A stretch of 11,813 nucleotides of DNA from Bacillota bacterium (GTDB lineage: Bacteria > Bacillota > Clostridia > Lachnospirales > Lachnospiraceae). Position 1 is the first letter of the stretch, and each line of letters begins with the position of its first letter. The stretch spans positions 1-11,813 of the forward strand of contig JAEZRJ010000056.1 in NCBI GenBank assembly GCA_023412855.1, in the 5' to 3' direction. A model generated the notes under the pieces. The model had not been told where the DNA came from. It did no database searches and saw nothing but the letters and a program-made list of their open reading frames with translations. A program made the translations under genes and the position numbers. Positions 1 through 5,686 of this stretch are shown here, in pieces.

Positions 1-126
1 AAAAAATACTGTTCTTATTATACGAATACAGAGTTTGGAGTAGCTGACTATTATGATATCTGTCTGAATACATCAAGCCTTGGAATTGATACTTGCGTAG
101 ATATTTTATTACAACTTGCAAAATAA
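1..126 (+). CDS. Cytidylate kinase-like family protein, C-terminal end (partial)
   Basis: The frame is open from base 1 to the TAA at 124-126 and gives 41 residues. They contain the sequence YYTNTEFGVADYYDICLNTS followed by SLGIDTCVDIL. In the cytidylate-kinase-like P-loop proteins common in Clostridia, the C-terminus has this form: an aromatic YY, a WG/FG-A-xxYD(L/I)C(L/I)(N/D)(T/S)S segment, then LGI and a closing helix. The family resembles CMP kinase but its physiological substrate is usually unknown. The P-loop and start lie outside the window, so the function is inferred from the tail only. A strong terminator follows directly, so this is the last gene of its transcript. It is likely resident chromosome lying to the left of the mobile-element scar. 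Confidence 0.6.
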   Translation, partial: KKYCSYYTNTEFGVADYYDICLNTSSLGIDTCVDILLQLAK

Positions 127-131
127 AAGGG

Positions 132-159
132 ATGTAGGTTCTTCGGAACCTGCATTTTT
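132..159 (+). terminator. Intrinsic terminator of the cytidylate-kinase-like gene
   Basis: A 10-bp stem (132-141 with 146-155, one G-U pair) is closed by a UUCG tetraloop on a C-G pair, an exceptionally stable loop, and leads into a T run at 155-159. It begins 5 bp after the stop codon at 124-126. Confidence 0.85.
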
Positions 160-181
160 CATCTAGTGGCATAAAAAGGAA

Positions 182-234
182 GCTGTTGAAAACTAACCTA
201 ATTAGTTAGTTTTGCAACAGCCCCTTATTTTTTT
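182..234 (+). repeat. Long inverted repeat with T tract; terminator or fused IS-end remnant
   Basis: Bases 182-197 pair with 205-221: 16 bp, with only G214 bulged and a 7-nt loop (198-204). T residues follow at 228-234, so the structure could act as a terminator. The outer arm read on the minus strand is GGGGCTGTTGCAAAAC. GGxxCTGTTGCAAA-type ends are known from several Firmicute insertion sequences, so this may instead be two IS termini left touching. No transposase gene remains beside it. The call as a repeat is certain; its origin is not. Confidence 0.6.
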
Positions 235-312
235 ATGCTTGTTTAAACTGCTTTCTTCCTTCTGTCTCAGCTTCTGTACTGTCGTAATAGTTTCTAATAT
301 CGTTAATGCTGA

Positions 313-555
313 TTCGTAATTCTAGAATCAGTAAAATATGCCTTAGAAAAATACGAGGTTAAGTGTGATAAAACATTTACCTCTGTAATCAAAAGTATAA
401 ATGGCAATGGAACATATACAGTTCTTGATAATGGAGGAACTGAACGGAAGGTGAAATGCTGTATTCCGGAATTGGAATTAAAGGATGGAATGAGTGTATG
501 GGTTAAAATCCCATGTGGGAATTTGAATGAGATACATATTTGTAGAGTTAAATAA
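313..555 (+). pseudogene. Headless phage-type small protein (5'-truncated)
   Basis: The frame is open from just after the TGA at 310-312 to the TAA at 553-555, about 80 residues. It has no ATG, GTG or TTG in its first 45 codons and no ribosome-binding site. The translation nevertheless looks like real protein. It has an Ile/Val/Thr-rich beta pattern, the turn NGNGTYTVLDNGG, then VKCCIPELELKDGMSVWVKI and a PCGNLNEIHICRVK end. Small prophage proteins of Clostridia encoded near the baseplate/tail region end in much the same way (G..V.V.(I/V)P.GN...M.ICG.). I read this as the surviving C-terminal part of such a gene, cut off on its left near the inverted repeat at 309-331. Family placement is from memory and is modest. 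Confidence 0.5.
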
Positions 556-651
556 TAAGTTGAGAAATTAGAAAAATATTGATTAATGAGATAGCAAGGG
601 TTAGATGGATTTCTGACCTTTGTTTTAATATAAGTTTTAGGAGGTATTACT

Positions 652-867
652 ATAAAAACAGAAGTAATAGAAAAACGGGCATTATTGGATATTAAAGAAT
701 TCTGTGAATATTTGGAAATCGGCCAGACCAAGGCGAGAGAATTATTGGGGAATCCTATAAACGGATTTGCTATTAGAATAGGAAATAGATTATATGCTCA
801 TAAAGGTAGATTAAGATACACTGTTACATCAGATTATGTAGCTTTGCCAATTGAAAATAGGGGATAA
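652..867 (+). CDS. Excisionase-like (Xis) DNA-binding protein, probably decayed
   Basis: Translation in this frame gives KTEVIEKRALLDIKEFCEYL, then EIGQTKARELL, GFAIRIGNRLYAHKGRL. This is the compact winged-helix/HTH excisionase type found next to Tn916-like integrases. Xis bends DNA and directs the integrase to excision. An ideal AGGAGG (639-644) sits 7 nt before codon 652, but that codon is ATA where relatives have ATG. The next usable start is TTG at 685, which has no ribosome-binding site and would drop 11 residues. The C-terminus also looks frameshifted. Relatives end in KLDxWLLxQ, while here deleting one A at 813-814 would give LDTLLHQIM and a TAG at 839-841. The actual frame runs on to the TAA at 865-867 with an unrelated tail. 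It is either a pseudogene or a weakly expressed Xis using an ATA start. Confidence 0.6.
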   Translation: MKTEVIEKRALLDIKEFCEYLEIGQTKARELLGNPINGFAIRIGNRLYAHKGRLRYTVTSDYVALPIENRG

Positions 868-879
868 ATGTGATAAAAT
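851..879 (+). promoter_or_regulatory. Sigma-A-type promoter for the integrase gene
   Basis: TTGAAA (851-856, 5/6 match) and TAAAAT (874-879, 5/6 match) are separated by exactly 17 bp, with a TG dinucleotide at 871-872. Initiation would fall near 886. That is downstream of the GTG at 870 and upstream of the GTG at 939, which supports the later integrase start. Confidence 0.6.
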
Positions 880-938
880 TGGCATTGAATGTTCAAACGA
901 AGATTCTGTTCCCGATTTTGCACAGGAAGGAGGAACTG

Positions 939-2081
939 GTGGGAAAATCACTTAAAGGGAAAGAATTAGGTAAAGGTATCTCACAAAGAAAAGATGGCTT
1001 ATATCAAGTTAGGTTTGTTAACAGATTTGGTAAAAGACAGACCATATATGCCAAGACGTATAATGAAATAAATCAAAAGTTGCGTACTGAGCAGTATGAG
1101 GATGAAAAACGGGTTAATGTCGTTAAAAAAGATATTACGCTTGATGAATGGTATGATATATGGCAAAACACTTGTAAGAAGAATTGCAGAAATTCGACAA
1201 AAGAATCATATGCAGTCCATTACAGACGCATCAAGGCTGATTTAGGAAGGAGAAAATTAAAGGCTCTAAATTTGGTCACTATGCAGGCTGCTATAAATAA
1301 ATTAGATTCTGACAATGAGCGTAGTAACTCGAAGAAGATATTAGTTGATTTACTTAATAAGGCTTTAGGTAGCGATTTGATTACTAAGAATGTCGCCAAG
1401 CAAATTAATACGATAGTTTCCAAAAAAGATAAAAAGGAAAGAAGAGTATTGACAATAAGTGAAACAGAGAAGTTTTTGAAAATGGCAGAAGAAAAGTATT
1501 ACTACAATCTGTTTGTATTAGCTCTTGAAACTGGTATGCGCGTCGGTGAACTATGTGGTCTTCAATGGTCTGATGTTGATTTTAATAAAAAAGTTATCCA
1601 TGTACAACATACACTTTGTTACTTTAGAAAAGATGGAAAATACATATTTGAAATGCATGATACTAAAACTAATAATGGAAAAAGACTTATTCCGATGACC
1701 TCTAAAGCAATTAAAATCTTAAGGAAACAGAAAATGCAAAAGCAAGAGATTGTCTTCGGAGGAAAAGTTGCACCAGAAGGATATGAAGATCCTGTATTTG
1801 TTACGAAGAACAATCAACCCACACAGCAATTTTTAGTACAAGAATGTATAGGGTTGATTATAAAAAGTATTCAGAAAAAGGATGCTAGTTTTAAGCGTTT
1901 TACGCCACATACCCTTAGGCATACTTTCGCAACACGCGCTATTGAAAATGGGATGCAACCCAAAATACTTCAACGTCTACTAGGGCATGGTACACTTCAC
2001 ATGACAATGGATTTATATTGTCATGTGACAGAAGATACCTTATTTGAAGAAATGCAGAAGATGGAACAAAAGAGAGCCTAA
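939..2081 (+). CDS. Tyrosine recombinase / site-specific integrase (Tn916 / phage type)
   Basis: This 380-residue integrase would insert and, with Xis, excise a mobile element. The N-terminus (GISQRKDGLYQVRFV...) matches the arm-type DNA-binding domain of Tn916-family integrases. A SAM-like core-binding domain follows (about 65-160, from ITLDEWYDIW), then the catalytic domain. All catalytic residues are present: R201 (TGMRVGEL), K233 (TKTNNGKR), H324 and R327 (HTLRHTFA), H350 (LLGHG) and the nucleophile Y360 (DLYCHV). The protein therefore looks active. GTG 939 is preferred because GGAGG lies at 929-933, the family N-terminus starts about there, and the likely promoter would not cover the in-frame GTG at 870. 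The gene is AT-rich relative to the genes beyond pyrE, which fits acquired DNA. It ends 78 bp before pyrE, so the right attachment site probably lies in that gap. Confidence 0.92.
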   Translation: MGKSLKGKELGKGISQRKDGLYQVRFVNRFGKRQTIYAKTYNEINQKLRTEQYEDEKRVNVVKKDITLDEWYDIWQNTCKKNCRNSTKESYAVHYRRIKADLGRRKLKALNLVTMQAAINKLDSDNERSNSKKILVDLLNKALGSDLITKNVAKQINTIVSKKDKKERRVLTISETEKFLKMAEEKYYYNLFVLALETGMRVGELCGLQWSDVDFNKKVIHVQHTLCYFRKDGKYIFEMHDTKTNNGKRLIPMTSKAIKILRKQKMQKQEIVFGGKVAPEGYEDPVFVTKNNQPTQQFLVQECIGLIIKSIQKKDASFKRFTPHTLRHTFATRAIENGMQPKILQRLLGHGTLHMTMDLYCHVTEDTLFEEMQKMEQKRA

Positions 2082-2159
2082 ACAAAAAATGGTGTAGTAG
2101 CGCAAATTTAAATAAGAAGAAGGGCTTGAAAGCCTGTAATTACAGGAGGTTTTAGGATT
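2082..2159 (+). promoter_or_regulatory. int-pyrE junction: candidate attachment region and palindromic pyrE ribosome-binding site
   Basis: The gap carries the 14-bp perfect palindrome CCTGTAATTACAGG (2133-2146). Its last three bases are the start of the pyrE Shine-Dalgarno AGGAGGT (2144-2150), 10 nt before the ATG. A hairpin here would partly hide the ribosome-binding site. There is no tRNA gene, no T-rich terminator after int and no clear promoter. The junction of element and chromosome is expected here because such integrases usually lie next to one attachment site. The exact core cannot be fixed from one end. Confidence 0.35.
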
Positions 2160-2834
2160 ATGGAAAGTTATAAAAAAAAGTTTATTGAGTTTATGGTGGA
2201 CAGTCAGGTACTCAAATTCGGAGACTTTACATTGAAAAGCGGACGCAAGTCTCCGTTTTTTATGAATGCAGGAGGCTATGTGACCGGCACACAGCTTAGA
2301 AAGCTTGGGGAATATTATGCCAAGGCGATTCACGATAACTACGGATTAGACTTCGATGTGCTGTTCGGGCCGGCTTACAAGGGAATTCCCTTAAGCGTGG
2401 CGACGACCATGGCAATCAGCGAGCTTTACGGAAAAGATGTCAGATACTGCTCCAATAGAAAGGAAGAGAAGGATCACGGCGATACGGGAATCCTTCTGGG
2501 AAGCAAGTTAAAGGACGGCGATAAGATAGTGATTATCGAGGATGTGACCACTTCCGGCAAATCCATCGAAGAGACATTTCCCATATTAAAGGCGCAGGCC
2601 GATGTGGATATCAAAGGGCTGATCGTTTCCCTGAACCGCATGGAAAAAGGGCAGGGGGATAAGAGTGCGCTGTGCGAGATCAAAGAGAAGTATGGCTTTG
2701 AGGCTAACGCTATCGTAACGATGGAAGAAGTAGTAGAGTATTTGTATAATAAGCCATATCGTGGTACAATCTATATTAATGATGAATGTAAAACAGCAAT
2801 CGATACATATTATGAAACATATGGTGCCAAGTAG
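2160..2834 (+). CDS. pyrE: Orotate phosphoribosyltransferase
   Basis: PyrE transfers the ribose-5-phosphate group of PRPP to orotate, giving OMP, the fifth step of de novo UMP synthesis in the cytosol. The 224 residues are close to the usual 210-225. Visible signatures are SGRKSPFF (27-34, orotate/phosphate side), GPAYKGIPL (70-78), the flexible catalytic loop RKEEKDHGDTG (100-110), and the PRPP-binding motif IVIIEDVTTSGKS (123-135). Codon use is richer in G and C than in the integrase, as expected at the element/chromosome border. In Clostridia pyrE is often the last gene of a pyr operon. Here no other pyr gene is adjacent, and the integrase lies directly upstream, so the operon may have been split. 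It is followed 14 bp later by a small membrane-protein gene on the same strand. Confidence 0.97.
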   Translation: MESYKKKFIEFMVDSQVLKFGDFTLKSGRKSPFFMNAGGYVTGTQLRKLGEYYAKAIHDNYGLDFDVLFGPAYKGIPLSVATTMAISELYGKDVRYCSNRKEEKDHGDTGILLGSKLKDGDKIVIIEDVTTSGKSIEETFPILKAQADVDIKGLIVSLNRMEKGQGDKSALCEIKEKYGFEANAIVTMEEVVEYLYNKPYRGTIYINDECKTAIDTYYETYGAK

Positions 2835-2848
2835 AGAGGAGTGCGGAT

Positions 2849-3001
2849 ATGGAGGAAAGAATTTATAAGATTATGGGCGGCTCGGGAGCTTTGAACATCG
2901 CGATTGGTGTCGTAGCTCTGGTGGCAGGGATTACAAGCGGTGTTCTTCTTATTATAAGCGGGGCGAAGCTTTTGGCCAGCAAATCGAAAATCTTATTTTA
3001 A
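2849..3001 (+). CDS. Small hydrophobic membrane protein (50 aa)
   Basis: The ORF begins with ATG at 2849, preceded by AGAGGAG (2834-2840), and ends with TAA at 2999-3001. The product is 50 residues: a short charged N-terminus (MEERIYKIMGG), a hydrophobic stretch from about residue 14 to 37 (NIAIGVVALVAGI, then GVLLIISG), and a basic tail (AKLLASKSK). The long apolar part with Gly/Ser in the middle fits either one long membrane helix or a tight helical hairpin. It lies 14 bp behind pyrE and ahead of the terminator, so it shares the pyrE transcript. I cannot name a function. Coding status is supported by the good ribosome-binding site, start and terminator placement and the coherent membrane pattern. 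Confidence 0.75.
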   Translation: MEERIYKIMGGSGALNIAIGVVALVAGITSGVLLIISGAKLLASKSKILF

Positions 3002-3006
3002 ACGAC

Positions 3007-3034
3007 AGGGGCATTCAAAAAAGAATGCCCTTTT
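3007..3034 (+). terminator. Intrinsic terminator of the pyrE transcript
   Basis: GGGCATTC (3009-3016) and GAATGCCC (3023-3030) form a perfect 8-bp stem with an A6 loop, extended by a G-U and an A-T pair, and are followed by a T4 run. It starts 5 bp after the small ORF stop. Confidence 0.85.
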
Positions 3035-3044
3035 AGGGGTAATT

Positions 3045-3389
3045 ATGAACCGCAGAAATCATAGAACCAGCCGTAAGGGCGGATATATCTTTACGGCAAA
3101 GAAGCATCCGGAAAAAGGAATTATGTCAACTGCTTTGGGGATTATTTCTATCATTTCCATTGCTGCGGCAGTGTATTTGTCTTATCGAAACGCAGGAGCA
3201 GCGGTGACACAGTATGGAGCGGCAGTTTTTTTGGTAACCCTTTTTTCCTTGACAGGATTGGTTTTGGGAATACTTTCCAGGATGGAAAAAGACAGGTATT
3301 ATTTATTCTCTTATTTGGGAATTGGATTTAATGTCGTAGTATTAGCTATGATAAGTATTATTTTATATGCAGGAGCGTACGGAGTATGA
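3045..3389 (+). CDS. DUF6142-like membrane protein
   Basis: This is a 114-residue protein with a basic, disordered N-terminus (about 1-25, MNRRNHRTSRKGGYIFTAKK) and three predicted membrane helices. The helices lie at about 28-47 (TALGIISIISIAAAVYLSY), 57-78 (AAVFLVTLFSLTGLVLGIL) and 87-112 (FSYLGIGFNVVVLAMISIIL). The length, the KHPEKGIMSTALG entry to the first helix and the YYLFSYLGIGFN segment match what I recall of DUF6142, a family of unknown function common in Lachnospiraceae. The start has AGGGGT at 3035-3040. Its stop codon overlaps the ATG of the aminopeptidase gene by 4 bp (ATGA), so the two are translationally coupled. That pairing suggests co-production but does not show a joint function. 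Confidence 0.7.
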   Translation: MNRRNHRTSRKGGYIFTAKKHPEKGIMSTALGIISIISIAAAVYLSYRNAGAAVTQYGAAVFLVTLFSLTGLVLGILSRMEKDRYYLFSYLGIGFNVVVLAMISIILYAGAYGV

Positions 3390-5446
3390 TTGATAATTTA
3401 TTGGAACGATATGAACTTTCGTTAGGAAGAATTAAGGAGCTGCGTGTGGATAGCTCTTTAGAGGAAAGGTATGGAAAATACTTTAACAAGACAGCCTCCT
3501 TTTTATGCGAGATGGCGGATACTTACGAATATGTAAAGAGCGGGCAGCTTAAGAGAGTATCCTTGGAGGAATTGAAGGAGCACAACAGAAAGCTGTATGC
3601 GGATGTGCGGCCGGAAGCATATGAGACGAGCTATGCGAATCCGGCATATGCGGTAAAGGAACTTGGAGAAGAGTATGGACAGCTCTTATCCTTTTTGTAT
3701 GCGGAACTGAGAAGTTTGATCGTATTTGCTTATGAGCAGGATATGTTCGAGATGCTTATCCGCATGGAGCTGTTCCTGGAGATGTACTATGCGTTTTATA
3801 GTGCTTACGAGGAGAAAAAGGTGCCGGTTTACGAGGAGCTGCGGCAGATCGTATATTGGTTTGTCAGCGATTATTCGGAGCCGGAAACAGAAAAAAGACT
3901 TAGGCAGCAGCTGTGCCCGGAAGAGGACTTCGCTTTGAGGATCATTATGGACAGCGACTTGGAGGATTTGCGCTACCTTTATTATTTCGGGGAATATGTG
4001 ACGGACAGCGAGCTGGAGACGGCAAGGCATCTGAATCATATGCCGGATAGCGAAATCAAGCTTATGGCGGACACTTATACGGAAGGATACCGTATAGGTT
4101 TTGAGGTGTGCGGCAAGGACATTACGAAGAAGAAGAGCGTGAATATAAGATACTCTTTAGGCTTTGAACGGATGATAAGAGAGGCGGTACATAATTTCGA
4201 GAAAATCGGCATGAGGTCAGTCATACACCGGGCAGGAGTCAGCGCTTTCCAAGGCAAAGGCGTAAATAAAATCGGTTATTACGGCACCAGCGCGAACAAG
4301 CAATACGACTATGATCACAAAGACGATCAGGCGCTTTACCTGGATAAGCAGTACGTGAACCGCAGGATTGAGGTACTGAAGGAGGCGTATGAGGCGCTGA
4401 AAGAGGAAGCAGGATTACTCGGGGGTCCTGCAGTAGTGGAAATATTCGGGGAAAGCCCCTTTGCACCGGAGACGAAAAAAGAAGCGCTTCGTCTGTCGGA
4501 GAAACAGCAGAAGCTATCCGTGGAATTTATGGCGGTGGCAGGAGAGCTGCAGAATGAATATATTAAGGGGGAAGAGAGAAGCTTTACCATCATTTCCTTC
4601 CCGGTACCGCCTATCGGAGAGAAATACGAAGAAATTTTTGATGAAATCGTTAAAATAAATACATTGGATTATAAACTTTACCGCGATATCCAGCAGGTTA
4701 TTATCGATACTTTGGATCGTGCCCGGTATGTAACGGTAAAAGGCATGAAAGAGAACAAAACCGATTTGAAAATAAACCTGCATGAGCTTAAAGATCCCGA
4801 GAAGGAGACGAATTTCGAAAACTGTGTGGCGGATGTGAATATTCCGGTAGGAGAAGTATTTACTTCACCTAGACTTACGGGAACAGAGGGTGTGCTCCAT
4901 GTAAGCCGGGTATTTTTGGGAGAACTGGAGTATAAGAACCTTAAAATCGTCTTCAAGGACGGCATGATAGCCGATTATGGATGCACCAACTTCGATACGG
5001 AGGAGCAGAACCAAAAGTATATAAAGGAAAATGTTATGTTCCACCACGATACGCTTCCTATCGGAGAGTTTGCCATAGGAACAAACACGGTCGCGTATGT
5101 GGCCGCTTTAAAATACGGAATCGGAGATAAACTGCCGATTTTGATTGCGGAAAAAATGGGGCCGCATTTCGCGGTAGGAGATACCTGCTATTCCCATGAA
5201 GAGGATATGATTACGTATAATCCCGACGGCAAGGCCATTATCGCCCGGGATAACGAGGTTTCTGCCCTTCGAAGAACAGACAGCAAAAAGGCGTATTTCA
5301 ACTGCCATACGGACATTACCATTCCTTATGACGAGTTAGGAGAGCTGTCTGCGGTGACAGGAGACGGAGAGGTAATCCCTATCATTTTAAACGGAAGGTT
5401 CGTTCTGCCAGGCTGTGAGGAATTGAACAAGCCATTTAAGAGCTAA
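3386..5446 (+). CDS. M29-family metallo-aminopeptidase with long N-terminal region
   Basis: The C-terminal half carries the hallmarks of peptidase family M29 (AmpS/AmpT, leucyl-type aminopeptidases with two metal ions). These include GEVFTSPRLTGTEG (metal ligand E490), GEFAIGTNT (E561), KMGPHFAVGDTC (H594) and YSHEEDM (H604 and D607). The likely role is removal of N-terminal residues from peptides in the cytosol, since no signal peptide is seen. At 686 residues it is much longer than classical AmpS (about 410). Residues 1 to about 270 are an acidic, Tyr- and Glu-rich helical region that I cannot assign. The middle part (FGESPFAPE..., FPVPPIGEKYEEIFDEIVKI) fits the M29 N-terminal subdomain. 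The start overlaps the preceding gene by 4 bp. No terminator of simple form follows; the next 140 bp are a nested inverted-repeat element. Confidence 0.88.
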   Translation: MIDNLLERYELSLGRIKELRVDSSLEERYGKYFNKTASFLCEMADTYEYVKSGQLKRVSLEELKEHNRKLYADVRPEAYETSYANPAYAVKELGEEYGQLLSFLYAELRSLIVFAYEQDMFEMLIRMELFLEMYYAFYSAYEEKKVPVYEELRQIVYWFVSDYSEPETEKRLRQQLCPEEDFALRIIMDSDLEDLRYLYYFGEYVTDSELETARHLNHMPDSEIKLMADTYTEGYRIGFEVCGKDITKKKSVNIRYSLGFERMIREAVHNFEKIGMRSVIHRAGVSAFQGKGVNKIGYYGTSANKQYDYDHKDDQALYLDKQYVNRRIEVLKEAYEALKEEAGLLGGPAVVEIFGESPFAPETKKEALRLSEKQQKLSVEFMAVAGELQNEYIKGEERSFTIISFPVPPIGEKYEEIFDEIVKINTLDYKLYRDIQQVIIDTLDRARYVTVKGMKENKTDLKINLHELKDPEKETNFENCVADVNIPVGEVFTSPRLTGTEGVLHVSRVFLGELEYKNLKIVFKDGMIADYGCTNFDTEEQNQKYIKENVMFHHDTLPIGEFAIGTNTVAYVAALKYGIGDKLPILIAEKMGPHFAVGDTCYSHEEDMITYNPDGKAIIARDNEVSALRRTDSKKAYFNCHTDITIPYDELGELSAVTGDGEVIPIILNGRFVLPGCEELNKPFKS

Positions 5447-5448
5447 CT

Positions 5449-5583
5449 CGTTACTGCTCACACAGCCGCTTAACACTTGCTGTTAAGCGGCGTGAGAACA
5501 TGATACAGGAGATGATTTCTGCTTCGCGAAGCGAATTTAAATGCAGAAATCATAAGTTACTGAGAACGAAGTGAACAGTAACG
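5449..5583. repeat. Nested inverted-repeat element between the aminopeptidase and purE
   Basis: Three structures fit inside one another. The outer arms are 5449-5461 and 5571-5583 (12 of 13 bp complementary). The first inner hairpin is CTCAC (5457-5461) plus GCCGCTTAAC (5465-5474) pairing with GTTAAGCGGC (5482-5491) plus GTGAG (5492-5496), with a 3-nt bulge. The second is ATGATTTCTGC (5512-5522) with GCAGAAATCAT (5543-5553), enclosing the palindrome GCTTCGCGAAGC (5521-5532). A further GTTACTG (5556-5562) competes with the left outer arm for CAGTAAC (5576-5582). No ORF or T-tract terminator accounts for this. It looks like a non-autonomous repeat (REP- or MITE-like) or a structured RNA. Confidence 0.75.
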
Positions 5584-5620
5584 CTGAGCTGGACCTTATA
5601 AAAATCTAAGAAAATATAGG

Positions 5621-5649
5621 TTGCGTGCTTAAAGTAATTTTAGTAAACT
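5621..5649 (+). promoter_or_regulatory. Weak candidate promoter for the pur cluster
   Basis: TTGCGT (5621-5626) and TAAACT (5644-5649) are 17 bp apart, with 3/6 and 4/6 matches to the sigma-A consensus. The region 5584-5683 is AT-rich and contains the direct repeat CTTAAAG (5628-5634 and 5649-5655). I saw no purine riboswitch or PurR box. This is the best candidate in the leader but not a strong one. Confidence 0.25.
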
Positions 5650-5686
5650 TAAAGAAGAAATATATAGAAAAAGAGGAGAAATTGTG

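Noticed and set aside
303..731. 142-codon minus-strand ORF across the phage-like remnant and xis
   Set aside because: It is antisense to two better supported frames, has a Ser/Phe/Tyr-rich composition typical of the complement of AT-rich coding DNA, and has no recognisable domain.
870..938. 23-residue N-terminal extension of the integrase from GTG 870
   Set aside because: It has no ribosome-binding site, probably lies upstream of the mRNA 5' end, and does not resemble integrase N-termini; GTG 939 has GGAGG.
2082..2159. tRNA gene as integration target
   Set aside because: No acceptor-stem/TPsiC-like sequence (GGTTCRANNCC) or cloverleaf complement is present between int and pyrE.
2082..2159. 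PyrR-type attenuator before pyrE
   Set aside because: The leader is too short, without a T-tract terminator or a PyrR binding loop; only the short palindrome at the ribosome-binding site is seen.
5449..5583. CRISPR array or tandem repeat
   Set aside because: The repeats are inverted and nested, not direct and regularly spaced, and there are no unique spacers of constant length.
5584..5686. Purine riboswitch or PurR box before purE
   Set aside because: I found no conserved purine-aptamer core or PurR-like palindrome in this stretch; only a weak promoter candidate.
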